A stretch of DNA of 64,000 nucleotides, taken from positions 682,001 to 746,000 of the forward strand of contig JAQPZY010001554.1 in assembly GCA_029931535.1 (NCBI GenBank), given 5' to 3'. Shown here piece by piece: positions 1 to 11,384 of this stretch (positions within the stretch are counted from its first letter, which is position 1; each line of letters opens with the position of its first letter). Origin of the DNA: Margaritifera margaritifera. Its lineage: Eukaryota > Mollusca > Bivalvia > Unionida > Margaritiferidae. A program made the position numbers and the translations under genes. The notes beneath the pieces are model-generated. The model had not been told where the DNA came from. It saw nothing but the letters and a program-made list of their open reading frames with translations, and did no database searches.

Positions 1-560
1 ATTCCCCTTTGAATCTGAGGCTTAAGTGTCCCACCACATTACAACTACTACTCTCTCTGTCTGTCTCTCTCTGTCTCTCTCCGTCTCTCTCTCTCTCTCT
101 CTCTCTCAGCGTGTGTATGTAATGTCATTATTATGCATTCATTCAGATAGTTTGATCAATGTGTATTGAATGCGCAACACAAAAAGTATGTTGCACGTTT
201 TTCTCGTAAAACCTTCTGTTTCAAGGAAAATAATTGAACTAACCATTGTGAATTTTAAAAAAACATAAAAATACGTCCGCAACATAGAATGCTCATGAAG
301 CTATACCTTTGGTTGTTCCGGCCTGGGCCTTATACTGGCTGCACCATTGAAGCTTTTAAATTTTATATGGGTTGAAAAATAATCTAAAAGAACTTTCTGT
401 TAATTTTTAAATTAAATTAAATTAAATTAAATTAAATTAAAGTAAATTAAATTAAAGTAAATTAAATTCAAATAAATAAATAAATAAATATTCATTCTTA
501 CGTTTAGTTGTTAGTGAATTGCAATCTTTTTTTTTTCTTCACATATTTACGGAACGCACC
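1..560 (+). repeat. Left flank of duplicated block, copy A
   Basis: Non-coding sequence that matches 45,490-45,960 closely in the same orientation: the 'cttaagtgtcccacca' motif, a CT microsatellite (about 47-108), the 'gcgcaacacaaaaagtatgttgcac' stretch, and an AAATT-type minisatellite (about 410-490). A short third copy of the first part lies at 18,521-18,560. It is the left arm of a dispersed repeat that here precedes the polymerase relic. The window edge cuts it, so its true left end is not visible. Confidence 0.8.
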
Positions 561-584
561 GGAGTAATGAAAGTAATTTTGGTT

Positions 585-945
585 AGAATCTCATTAACAC
601 AGTGGCATAATGACTTAGACTTGTGAACGTTTTCCTATTTGCTTAACACGCATATTGACATAATGACTTAGACCTGTGATCGTTTTCCTATGTACTTAAC
701 ACACACAGTGATATAATGACTTAGACTTGTGATCGTTTTCCAATGTACTTAGCACACACAATGACATAATGACTTAGACTTGTGAACGTTTTTCTATTTA
801 CTTAACACGCATATTGACATAATGACTTAGACATGTGATCGTTTTCCTATGTACTTAACACACACAGTGACATAATGACTTAGACTTGTGATCCTTTTCC
901 TATGCACTTAAAAGCATGAAAATAATGACTTTACGAAGTGATCAT
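585..945 (+). repeat. 53-bp tandem repeat with 159-bp higher-order pattern
   Basis: The core 'ataatgacttagac' recurs at 606, 659, 712, 765, 818 and 871, exactly 53 bases apart. A seventh, shorter unit starts near 921. Unit variants alternate: units 1 and 4 carry 'gcatattga', and units 2 and 5 carry 'cacacagtga'. Units 1-3 therefore resemble units 4-6, as if a three-unit block had been duplicated. The array is absent from copy B, where the equivalent position (about 45,955) joins directly to the sequence found here at about 1,296. Confidence 0.9.
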
Positions 946-1094
946 AACGATCAACATTTTGCCTTTAATGTCAGATGCAACATTATGAATCTTTGTTCAT
1001 TATTTTCAGCAAGTGAAGATTCAGACACGGATTCTTCTCCTTATATGTTTGAACCACAAAAACAACGCGACAGTGCGTGTTTCGATTACATAGA

Positions 1095-1325
1095 CGACGA
1101 TACAGTGTCTTAATCACATACAGCTAGACAGTGCATGTCTTAATCACACAGACAAGACACTGCATGTCTTAGTCACACAGACGAGGCGGGGCGTGTCACA
1201 ATCACACCTACACTAAAACAATGTGTCTCAGTCACACAGACAACCTGACGGGGTGTCTCACTCATACAGACGAAACAGTGCGTGGCTCAGTCACACAGAC
1301 AACGAGACAGTGCGTTTTTCAAGAG
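1095..1325 (+). repeat. Degenerate ~35-bp tandem repeat
   Basis: Diverged units of the form 'cagtcacacagacnacgagacagtgcgtgtct' repeat six or seven times with indels. Only the last unit is present in copy B (45,960-45,985), so the array either expanded in A or was lost from B. Confidence 0.7.
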
Positions 1326-1539
1326 AAAGGAAAAGGCTGACAATAAGTAGCATTCAAATGTACAGTTTAAATTAACCAGGGATTGGTATAGTTGCAATTT
1401 ACAGCGATAGTTGCTTAGGCGCGGCTGATTAAAATTGAGATTGGACAGCATAGTTGGACGTGAAAAGGTATTGTGTGGCTCCCATACTCTTTCTGATTTC
1501 GCTCACTGGGTTTTAGACGCACTGAAAACACCTGGAACG

Positions 1540-3400
1540 AGGAGGAGATGACTGATTACGACCACTGTCACCAATACGATACAGTCATTGCTCACAATTT
1601 CTCAGGGTATGCTGACAGTTTCCTTTGAAAAAAATTTTTTTCAGAAAAAGGAACTGGATTTCCACAAGTTACCATGAATGGAGCCAAAATCATTGACATG
1701 AAAGTAAGACACGTATAGTTTAAGGATTCCATGAGTTATTTAACTATGGCTTTGAGTATAATGCCTAAAACGTCTGGAATGACGGAAATGGCTAAAGGCT
1801 ATTTTCTGCACTTGTTCAATACAGAAGAAAATCATCACATTGTGCTCCCGCATTAGCCTGATGTTCATTACTACGACTTCGACGGTATGGGAATTGAACA
1901 GCGAGAAACTTTCTAATCCTGATACCAAGTCCACTATTCAGACGTTTTTGATTTTTAGAAGAAATGTTGAAACAAAGTATGTCCGATGTGCACATTTTAG
2001 GACGTTGTTGTGAAACATTTCGACGGTCATTTCTCAAATATTTCCTTGAAGGAAGGTTCTACCATTGCGAAAGCATGTGGATTAGTGTACCGAAAGAGGT
2101 ATATGCCCACAAACAAACTAGCCATTATACCACCTCACTCGCATCAGTCTGTCAGTCGTCGATATTCAGCCAAAGCTTTGCATTGGTTGCATTACTTATG
2201 TGAAACTCAAGACAAGTGGATACAACATGCTAGAAATGGTGAAGAAAAGAAGATTGGATCTTATTCCACGGATGGCTGTGATTTATAAAACCAACAGATC
2301 ATGTGAGAATTTCAGAGATGTTTTTTTCATGGATGCGCCATGGGTTATCCTCACCAAGAACTGAACAAGTATTTGACAGGGTTCACTGTGGAAGAGCTGT
2401 ATGACAAAGCTTACAACGACTCCACAGTTCTTAACGTCAAGGATACCAAGTAGTAGAAATGTGAAAACACGACTACTGTCGACGTTTGAAAACAAATCTA
2501 GAATTCCAACGCATCGTCGAAAACTGAAAGGTGGTGGACATTGAACCTTTGAATCCAATCGACAGTTTGTTTGGAGGACAGACCACTGTTATATGCTTGC
2601 TATATCCCTAGAAGACATCAACTTGAACCACGTAGAACTGAGAAAAGGAAGACGATCGTTTGCTAAAATCATGCTGAATTGTTTGTGAGGAAAACTGACT
2701 CAACATTCGATATTGACAAAGACTGAATACTTGGTAGATCCAAGTCAATACTCTCAGCTCAACGACAATAATGGAAAACTCATTAAACACGTAGAAATCA
2801 TAGGTGAAGATTTGATCTTGGTAAGTTACAATCACGTCATGGAATTTGTTCCATCTGACGAGTTTGGCAATGTCATCATTGCTGCTTATGTGACAGCCGA
2901 TGCCCGCTTAAAAATTTCCTCTGTATTGGAACCTTTTGGAGACCGTGTCCTTTTCTTTGACACCGATAGTTGCGTATACATCGATCGCCCTGGAGGTTAT
3001 CACTCATACATCGAAGGCGAACGCTTAGGAGCGTGGACCGACGAACATCCCGAAGACATTATTCTGAGTTTTGCTAAAACATTATGGCTACCAGTACCGA
3101 GGTAAAAAAGGACAACTTCATACCAAATATAAAGTGAAAGCACCAAGGGTAAACTATTATTTGAGTCAAGCGGCGAACTTTGATGTGTCGAAAGAAGCCT
3201 TAAAGTCAGGTGAAGATCAAAACTTTCTTGTCAAAACGGTCAATCCTCACAAGGTTGTACGTTTGTATGAGAACCAAATCGCCAATCGACTATTGGACAC
3301 AAGTGTATCAGATTGTCTACAAAAAAAGAGTGCAACTTCCCATTTTCAACACGGTACCTCCGTCCATTACAAAAAAGCCCCATGGAAGAAAGATTATTTT
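1540..3400 (+). pseudogene. Polinton/Maverick-type DNA polymerase B, decayed copy A
   Basis: Relic of a protein-primed family B DNA polymerase, the replicative enzyme of Polintons and adintovirus-like elements. The exonuclease part shows 'IAHNFSGY' near 1,590 (Exo II type). It is followed by the segment 'MPKTSGMTEMAKGYF' near 1,760, and by a 'GSTIAKACGLVYRKRYMP' / 'IIPPHSHQS' block (about 2,050-2,150) that is characteristic of this polymerase group. The palm motif 'FFDTDSCVY' lies at about 2,953-2,980, with F in place of the usual first Y. Several frameshifts and stops break the frame, for example near 1,720, 1,855, 2,287, 2,450 and 3,100. About 545 bases of the middle palm region, present in copy B at 47,275-47,820, are missing at about 2,602. 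It is clearly non-functional. The family assignment is secure, but the exact element type (Polinton or adintovirus) is not decidable without capsid genes, and none are seen. Confidence 0.85.
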
Positions 3401-3408
3401 GAGCAGAG

Positions 3409-4171
3409 ATGTCCACCGTGAAAACTGAATTCAACAGGAAGCCATGGGATGGACTCACCAACTCAAAGTTCAATGAAGTCGAATGTGATTATGTGCCTTG
3501 CAATCAGAGTGCTGCTGTGTTATACGACAAAAGTGATGCAGCACGATCTCGCTCCGCTATTGAAAGGGATGCACTTCGTGAATCCATCTATGGATGTCAT
3601 CCATGCACTCAGAAAACTCTCTGGTTACCACAAGTTCGTCGAGGATCACGAACCTAAGAAGAATACACGTTACTCGTGGCTTTGCTTGACTACTGTGATT
3701 TTACCAGTCGATTCCAGATGTTCAAAGGGAAATGGGCAAATTTTAGCGATAACAAGACTTATCTACATGGGAGAAAGAGATAAAGTATAGTGTTTCAGTT
3801 GTGGTGTGAAAAGTAATACATGGAAGAATAAAGATTCACCCTGCGACGAACATGATCAGTGGTCTCCGCGCTGTCACTACATCGTAGATAGTTTAGAAGA
3901 GTGCACTCAGAATGTATCTTTGGAGCTATTCTACAGGGACTTTGTGCAGATTCTTCTGAAATGCAAAGAACAATTGTATCCTAAATGGCATAGACGTTTT
4001 AATCATTGGTATCTGAATGCTGTGAAAAGGAAAATTACCTTGAAAATGTTCAAATGGTCAGAGATTGATCCGCGTCCAGCACGTTGTAAGACTTTTGATG
4101 CCACGACTTCAACATACAGTATAGGAGTGATATACCGATTTCCACGGGTGGAAGTCAATGAAAAGGTCTAA
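3409..4171 (+). pseudogene. BIR-domain (IAP-type) ORF, decayed
   Basis: A small frame-broken ORF directly after the polymerase. The frame from 3,409 has a TAA at 3,655 and reads on through 'SRFQMFKGKW' (3,706-3,735) to a stop near 3,781. A different frame then continues with 'CFSCGVKSNTW' (from 3,791). The cysteines at 3,791 and 3,800, the histidine at 3,851 and the cysteine at 3,872 give C-x2-C-x16-H-x6-C, the exact zinc-ligand spacing of baculovirus IAP repeats. The R..F..W N-terminal signature and the W..D.P..EH pattern also fit. About 90 residues with no recognised domain follow ('LYPKWHRRFNHWY'), and no RING is seen. BIR proteins bind caspases or IAP antagonists, so a role in blocking apoptosis is an inference from the family. 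A stop, a frameshift and a TAG just before the first cysteine show it is dead here. Confidence 0.7.
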
Positions 4172-4337
4172 AACTTACAGGATTACAAAATGCTTTAAAA
4201 AACAAAGGATTGCCTAAAGACGAAACTCCTTTACAACGTGATATGTGTTGCTTTATGACGCATGTTCTTGGAAATGGTTTACAGGTGGAATCCCTTTGGT
4301 ACATGGTTCACTATTCCATCAGAAGGCATTTATATGA

Positions 4338-4684
4338 ATGACTACTTTAGATGAACCGATTGGGGATCTATTGTCAGACATTGATCAACTGCGAAGACGT
4401 TATAAAACTCGCAATGCCACTTCTGACATCAGTGTTGCCGCGAATTCCATGGGGAAAGTCAATGAAACCATTCAATATTATGATGATTACCATGAGATTT
4501 TAGATGAACTTATTTCACAAGACGATACATCTCCTAAGAATTTTGGACGACATGTTGTGCGTGCGTTAGTGACATAATTTCTTATATTTTGTTTACCGGC
4601 AGATTCTCTGTGGCAAATTTATCACCAGTCCATGCGAAGACATGACCACCAAAATTTTGTGCACGAAGAAATAAGAATACTGTG
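4338..4684 (+). pseudogene. Unknown small ORF after the BIR gene
   Basis: The open frame 4,338-4,577 encodes a charged, probably helical protein ('LLSDIDQLRRRYKTR', then an acidic 'YYDDYHEILDELISQDD'). In the same frame after the TAA at 4,575, sequence related to copy B continues ('DSLWQIYHQSMRRHDHQNF') to a stop near 4,684. At the equivalent place copy B has a sense codon instead of that TAA, so the stop in A looks secondary. Copy B in turn has lost part of the middle. I do not recognise the family. Its conservation in both copies, in order after the polymerase and BIR, suggests it belonged to the same element. Confidence 0.5.
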
Positions 4685-4689
4685 AGATT

Positions 4690-6240
4690 GTTAGAATCTG
4701 GTTCGATGATTTATGGACAATATTGTGTTTATTTTCTTCATTGACGCAGAGTTTGATTCCCATTATAACATTTACTGACTTGTTTTGGACGTGATTTTTC
4801 TAGGAGAATTGCGGGGTAGAGGTGGGTGCTGGTCAGCAAGACGGTGTTTTTGTCAATAGGTGTGGGCGAAGGTCAGCGGGTGTGGGTGCTGTTCAGTAAG
4901 AAGGTGAAGTTAAATCTATGTGCATTTTCAACATTACTATTATCCTTATGCCTCATAGTACCACATTCTATCAGCATGCTCGCGTATGTGTAAGAACTCC
5001 TAGCTTTTTCTCTCCTTTCACTCCACGTACGATAGTATGCAAGTACGTTTGTGTATGTGTTGCACTCTTACCCTTTTCTGTCGTTTCACTCCATGTATAA
5101 TAATATATAAGTAGGTTTGTGCGTAGTGTGTATGAACATTCCTGCTCTTTTCAGGAGTGAGAGTAATTTTGTGTACGTGTAAGCACTCCTACTATTTTCT
5201 CTCCCTTCACTCCATGTATGATATCATACAAGTATGCTTGTGTGAATAGTGTGTGAACATTCCTACCCTTTTCAGAGGAGATAGCATGTTTGTGTATGTG
5301 CGAGCACTCCTACCCTTTTCTCTCCTTTCACTTCACTTCTAGGATTATAGGAGGTACAAAGATGGTAGGGGTGGTAGTTTTGTTGATAAAGGGTTCCCCC
5401 CCACACACTTACTTTACATTCTACTCTTCTGTGAGTTAGTGTTGGTGTTGGTCAGTAGGTATGGGTGCTGGTCAGTATATGTGGGGGGTTAGTCAGTAAA
5501 ATGGTTAATGTTTTTCGAATTAAATTTTCCCTTAACGCCACAGGGCCATTTTCAGAACCATTTTTGTAACCTCAAAGTTAAATTCCTCTTCATGCTGTAG
5601 GGACATTGTTTTAAACCCAAAACTATTGAGTCAGTGTTAAATTCTCCATGAGACTGTTGTGCCACATTAATGTTAAACCTGTGGACTTTTTTGGATATGG
5701 AATTTCTGTTAGAGGCCATTGAGCCACGTTTCGACATGGCCACCGTAATGTTCATTCCCATTGAGGTCGCAGAGCCATTTCTTTTTGAGGCCATATCGCC
5801 ACAGTATACTACTGGCGGTCCTTACAAGGGAGACTAAAAAATAAACCTTTTATTACGTCACAAAAACCCGCAAATGACTTGACTCTTAGCGTTTTGGCTG
5901 ATGTGGTTCTAAGTGGTTCCTACAGGTTTAATTCCTTTCAAAGTTCGGTCCAGAGGATTAAACCATCGACTTTTTTCAAATTCAGTTGTGAGCAATTAAA
6001 AAGTGTCTTCTAACGAGCAAATATTTAACTTTGAATTGTAATGATTTATTATACTCTCTAAAAATTATTGTAACTTTAATAATAAAAGCGACCGATTTTT
6101 ACCTCTACTAGTTATAGACCATGGGAGCTTATAATATGGCCTACTATCTGTCGTCCGTGCGTCCTTTAGCGCAAGTTTGTTATCGCTACTCCTCCTAAGC
6201 TACTTGGAGTATTGCCATGAAACTTTACAATAATATTAAA
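4690..6240 (+). repeat. Right, non-coding part of duplicated block, copy A
   Basis: No gene is seen. It holds diverged reiterations of 'gtgtgggtgctggtcagtaag' (about 4,825-4,910, 5,445-5,500) and of 'gcactcctaccctttctctcctttcactcc' units (4,960-5,340). These are followed by 'ccattgagccac' motifs (5,530-5,810) and an 'actcctcctaagctacttgg' end (about 6,190-6,228). It aligns with 49,380-50,433 and then 56,025-56,765, where copy B is split by an LTR retrotransposon. Position about 5,481-5,490 is therefore the unoccupied insertion site. Confidence 0.75.
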
Positions 6241-6755
6241 AACAATACATCACACAGCACCATCATGTATTAACAGAGAGACAAAAAAGCTCTATTCAGT
6301 TAGACATGCACATAAACATTGTTCTCAAACATGTACTGTCCCTTATAAGTTTATGAACTTCCATCTGCAAAGTCCTACTCATTGATATGATTTGTGAGGA
6401 GTATGTTCCTTCACGTACAATGTTGAATGCAGTGCAACGTCATTTTTATGTCACTCCATTGAGGATTATATAATATCAAATGCAAGTAATGAAAAACTGC
6501 ATTACAATCATAAAACTGTCGAGAGGAGAAGAAAAAGCACAATATTAAATAGAAATAAGATAAATATACAAATAACATATGACAGACAGAAAGAAAGACC
6601 AAGTGGTGCAATTGTTGAGAAATATCGTCTTGCCATAATTGCGACCAAGTCTACCAATATGTAGTAATACAAGAGTGTCATACTCAATAGTTCTCTGTAA
6701 ACAAATTCCCATATTTGGTGATGGTATTCAACTCCTATTAAACAAATATCTACAC

Positions 6756-7300
6756 ATTTTACATTTCAAAGATTTTGTTATCCGTGTGCATCTTCATGTG
6801 CTTCGACAAATGAGTCCTTTGTCTAAAAAATTTCCCACATATTTCACACTTGAAGGGTTTCTCACCAGTGTGTATCCTCAAGTGTGCCGGCAGATTAGAT
6901 TTCTGCCTAAACAATTTGCAGCATATTTGACATTTAAAGGGCTTGCAGTCTGTGTGTAGCGACATGTGTACTGTCAAATGAGTCTTCGTGCTAAACAAAT
7001 TGCCACATATTTCACATTTGTATGGTTTGTCACCAGTATATATCCCTATGTGTCTCACCAAATTAGACCGATATTGAAACAATTCTCCCACACATTTCAC
7101 ATTTGAAGAGTTTGTCACCTGTGTGTATATTCATGTGCAGTGTCAAATTAGATTTATCAGAAAACAAATTTCCGCATTCATCACATTTGTACTGTTTGTC
7201 ACAAGTATGCATCTTCATGTGTATGGGCAAATAAGCACTCTGTCTAAACAATTTCCCACATATCTCACATTTGAAAGGCATTTCCCCAGTCTGTCTACTC
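6756..7300 (-). CDS. C2H2 zinc-finger array, six fingers, frameshifted
   Basis: Six tandem C2H2 fingers of the Kruppel type read on the minus strand, with linkers such as '[16 protein letters not shown]'. The first two and the start of the third lie in one frame (7,281 to about 7,063), and the rest lie in another (about 7,118 to 6,759). A single frameshift therefore falls inside finger 3, near 7,080. Upstream, 'TGEMPFKC' begins in frame only a few codons after a TAA near 7,303. A splice-acceptor-like 'gtagacag' lies at the join, so this may be a last exon. Finger 5 has 'CQICCK' and finger 4 the linker 'HTDCKPF', both unusual. Such proteins bind DNA. With the frameshift this copy is probably a pseudogene, unless the shift is an assembly error. 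Confidence 0.75.
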
Positions 7301-7303
7301 GTT

Positions 7304-8215
7304 TAACTGTTCATGTTGGATCATGGGGGTATAAATAATATCCGTAGAATACACATTTGTATGGTCTATCGCTTTATTTATTAAAGGACGCTAGATCTTT
7401 ATTAGATCTGGTTTTTAGCATCCGGGTGTTTTGGGGCTGTTTTTATTCTTTAATTAGAAAAGTACTTCCTTTGAAGAATTGCCTTTCTCATCCTTACACA
7501 AAAAGATGTAATGTAATAACCGAATACTGTACGCGTCAGACGAGTAAATGGAATAGAGTAGCCGACAGATACGGAATCAGGTCACAATTAATACTTCCGG
7601 TTCAGTACCCACGAATGTAGTCCGAATCTATTTTTAGAGCATTTTTTCCTCTCTAATTTTGGTGGTAATGTATGCATTAGATTTAGGCATTCTTAGTATT
7701 GATTTAAAGGAAATTGTTTATAGTTTAGAATATGAGCATTATGGTGTTGTTTTCTGTGCATTTTGGCGACAGAGCACAGTGCGTAATAAGGCATTGGTGC
7801 TGATCCGGAGGTGAAATCTGTCACCCATTGCACGTTGCTTTGTTTACAGTCCAGCCTCGCAGAAGAATCTCGGTTAACCTATGACAAGAACTTCACCGTG
7901 AGTTCATCTTTGAAGATACTTACATCAGCATATGATTTATTAGGATTTGGACACAGTGGAAAGTTCAATACTGACAAACAAATGCAGAGACTATATAGGA
8001 AAATTAATTGAGGTCTGAGGCCATATAGAACAGTTCATCTCACAGGGTGTAAAACAACCGGATTCCCTTCAGCTTTCTTAGCTGAATGAGAACTGCTGAG
8101 CATGCGCAGCACTGCATCTAGTGAGCCGAGGTGTTTCGTTCAAATTGAAAGTAAAACTATACCTACCAATGGAGGCTGTGTAGGTAGATGCAAGTTCTTC
8201 GTATCTTATTTATTG

Positions 8216-8218
<3 letters not shown>
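7304..8218. other. No gene recognised
   Basis: Unique-looking AT-rich sequence with short ORFs only (about 7,357-7,620 and 7,811-8,011). None shows a recognisable domain, and I see no RNA gene. Confidence 0.5.
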
Positions 8219-8253
<35 letters not shown>

Positions 8254-8260
8254 TATATAT

Positions 8261-8306
<46 letters not shown>
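8219..8306. repeat. (TA)n microsatellite
   Basis: Almost pure TA dinucleotides with a few 'taga' interruptions. The ORF that crosses it is a low-complexity artefact. Confidence 0.95.
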
Positions 8307-8307
<1 letters not shown>

Positions 8308-8399
8308 AAGAAATAGAGGCCAACAGTTTTATTTCCCTTTAAATATGCATAATTTATTAAATATGATGAATTTATCAATGAAGATTATAAAAATCTTAT

Positions 8400-8520
8400 A
8401 ATTAGAACTTTTCAGATATGCCTGACATTATCCAAATGGTGAATCCAATGTTTCCTTTAACAGGTGTTCTATTTCATAAATAATATGGAATTAAGCCCCT
8501 TTGTATAATTAATGTAGAAT
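8400..8520 (-). mobile_element. Penelope-like element, C-terminal fragment
   Basis: The minus strand reads 'EIEHLLKET' and then, shifted, the tail of a Penelope endonuclease C-terminus. At DNA level it matches 9,415-9,490 ('gtgaatccaatgtttcctttaacaggtgttc' against 'atgaatccaataagtctcttttaacagatgttcc'). It is a second, more decayed copy in the same orientation, about 1 kb away. Confidence 0.55.
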
Positions 8521-8731
8521 CGTAAGATTTTAAAATATCAGATTTAAAAATGAGGATCATTTAAATTATTTTTTATTATTTTGATAAATAAACAGTTCAA
8601 AAGAAGCACCAAAGAGAGGATTGTACATTTTTAAATTGCACAACATTTTTGTATTGCTTTTTGTGTCATTTTTCTACAAATAATAAATACAATTATACAA
8701 TTTTAGTTCCATTGTTATGGGTTAGGCAATT

Positions 8732-8950
8732 TTCATTATATATACAGCAGTAGGGAAATGAGGCACTGTTCATTATGTATTCAGCAGTAGGGAAATGAGC
8801 TAATGTTCATTATGTATACAGCAGTAGGGAAATGAGGCACTGTTCATTATATATATGGCAGTAGGGAAATGAGACAATGTTCATTATGTATACAGCAGTA
8901 GGGAAATGAGGCAATGTTCATTATGTATACAGCAGTTTGGAAATGCTAAA
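8732..8950 (+). repeat. 37-bp tandem repeat, about six copies
   Basis: 'ttcattatgtatacagcag' recurs at 8,732, 8,769, 8,806, 8,843, 8,880 and 8,917, always 37 bases apart, with few substitutions. It lies between the two Penelope fragments. Confidence 0.93.
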
Positions 8951-9399
8951 AGACCAGGCTGCTGTATAAAGAAATTTGCCGCTGAGAAATAGAAATGAAC
9001 AAAAGCCTTGTACCTTAAAGACGGCTTAGCACAACCAAACCAGTTTTTGAGTGTGTGTTTCTGACACCCCCCAAAAGTTTGATTTTGGATTTAATCATAT
9101 ATCGTGTATATATTATTGTGGATATATTTTTGGGGGGTATCTTTTATCATGTAAATATAACAATACAATTTTATGAGGAGAAAAAAATAATAAAAACTAA
9201 AAAATAAAAACACAGCTGGGTTGTATAGGTTACCGTTCAGAAGAAGAAATAACCTAAATATTGTAGGCAAAATACTTAATAGCGGGTTCAGCCCAACACG
9301 ACCTATTATTGAGAATGTGTATCTGACTCACACCAATAACAATATAAGTGACCAAAATACAATACATTTATCAGTCAAGTTCATATATAATCATAGAAT

Positions 9400-9790
9400 T
9401 AAACCTATTGGATAGGTATTATTCAGACGATGAATCCAATAAGTCTCTTTTAACAGATGTTCCATTTCAAAATTAACAATATAAATTGCCTTGAATGAAA
9501 AATCTTGTAAATTATAGAAGCCGTCGAGATTAAAAAGATTGATTGAAAACGTTATTTATGTCAAATCTATGTTTGTTCATGCGTTTAGATACTTGCTGAC
9601 TGGTTTGTCCAACATATTTCTTTTTACAAGCTATCAAATAAATAGCATTAGATATTGCACAGTTAGTATCATAACGCATCTTACATGTTTCTTTGGTATT
9701 ACTGCTACTGAAATTAGTATTTTTATAATGAAAGAAGAATGTGAACATCTGATTCTATTATATTTAGTTGATGAACCATGACTTTTAAAC
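9400..9790 (-). mobile_element. Penelope-like element: GIY-YIG endonuclease remnant
   Basis: The minus-strand ORF 9,748-9,530 encodes 'NAIYLIACKKKYVGQT' followed by 'RMNKHRFDI', the GIY-YIG nuclease signature with its downstream arginine/histidine helix. After the stop near 9,530, a second frame at about 9,490-9,410 gives 'MEHLLKETYWIHRL', the usual end of Penelope-type endonucleases. The reverse transcriptase that should precede it (at higher coordinates) is not recognisable. This is a 5'-truncated, frame-broken Penelope retroelement. The enzyme nicks target DNA to prime reverse transcription (family knowledge). Confidence 0.75.
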
Positions 9791-11380
9791 ATTCAGCAAC
9801 CTTAACTCATTTAGTATTCAAATATGCTGAAATTGTGAAATCTGATGTCAGAGTCAACATCTCCAGTTATATTTTTCATACTTAATAGACATACTTTAAT
9901 TTCATCTTCGTCTCCTATTACTATTATAATCTTATGGACATATGTCAAGTTCTCCCAGTCAGCTTTATTTCATCACTGTTTTCCTTATGGAATATGTATA
10001 CACTTACATGGCAACGTAGGTAATAGTTACCTATCCCTTCTGTAACTGCATTTTTCAATTTACCTCTGCTTCTGTCATACTCTTCTTTATGCAATTATAA
10101 AACTTTCTTGTATGTGTTACCAAATATAAGACTTTTCTGTCCTATACCAAACCGTGCCATCACTTCATATACAGAATAATGTGTTCAAAAATACCCTTCA
10201 AAACAAACCATGCAACAGAAAATTCTATGCAACAAACAAACTAAATTACTTCCTTTTCATACATTTCGTGCATATTAACTTCAGTTACAGCTTTGTTACA
10301 TGCCATTACTCCTGTGTCCTCTCTTGGTGCATTTCTAAACTACCAATCTAATTCTTGTACCAGTCTGAATTGCCAAATGTCGCATCTGTTGTCAAGCAAC
10401 TGGCACGTATTTACAATTCATGGCTTGTCATCCGGGTACTTGGCTACATCCGTGGCACTCTATACGTAACAACCCCAATAGCCACTGCAAACAACAACTC
10501 AGTTTTGCGTGGATTTCTATAGAAAATCATAACACTGATTTATTCCAATGCGTGACTTTGGCAAAAGTCTTTGATGATAAATCTGTGTTAAGTTCTGGTA
10601 ACGCAGACTTAGCACTGTTGGATGTTACATACTACAGAGTTTCCTTTTTAGCCTGGTAGTATGCTGGAACCTGGCTCACAGGCAATTTTTTAAAAAAAAT
10701 AGACAGCGTGACTGTGATCAGCTGTTAGAGGCCTGAAAGTGAAAAATCAAGGGAGCTGCTTGGTTCATACGGAGAAATGTTTAAAAAGGACAGCGCGATC
10801 ATAATTAAAGTACAAGTCATACTAGTCATGTAGGCGTTCAGTACCGACTAATTGAGTAATGGATGTAGTTTTATAGAATCTGATTACACATACTTTTAAC
10901 TGGTGTTTATTCACTTTATTGCGATTCTTATACATCCTTATTTCATAAAAGGTCATTATACACACGCTACGAAAAAATACATACGGCAATATCAATGATA
11001 AAGTACGTGAATACTTTTGCACGAGGTCATTCTAAAGGTGTGATTCAGGACAAACCGGATAGAATGTCACGCGATGTGATGCCACAATGAAAGCTGCGCG
11101 TGTTGCAAAAAACGTTTCCTACTACCTTGTTATTTGTTATGATTAGACCATACGTTTTCTTTTCTTGACCTAAATTTCGTACATGGCCACTGTTGTAAAA
11201 GTCCATAGTGATCAATAATTTTGGTCTATGAGATTTTGGATGACATTTAAGGTGCAGAGCATTCAACAGTCAGGATTGAACAGACTTTGGTAAACTATAT
11301 TAGTATTAAATTTTAGAATAACAACTAATATTTAAGTTAAGATGAGTAAAATGAGTCTACATGTCGACGTTGACATATAC
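9791..11380. other. No gene recognised
   Basis: Several ORFs of 60-80 codons on both strands, none with a recognisable domain. A 79-codon ORF at 10,420-10,659 is the most protein-like but is unassigned. Confidence 0.5.
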
Positions 11381-11384
11381 CTTT

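Noticed and set aside
8102..8401. ORF with Tyr/Ile repeats on the + strand
   Set aside because: It is a translation of the (TA)n microsatellite. The parts outside have no domain.
8732..8950. Regularly spaced repeats resembling a CRISPR array (also 606-945, 30,761-30,985, 61,440-61,825)
   Set aside because: Units are head-to-tail with no unique spacers, and the DNA is eukaryotic.
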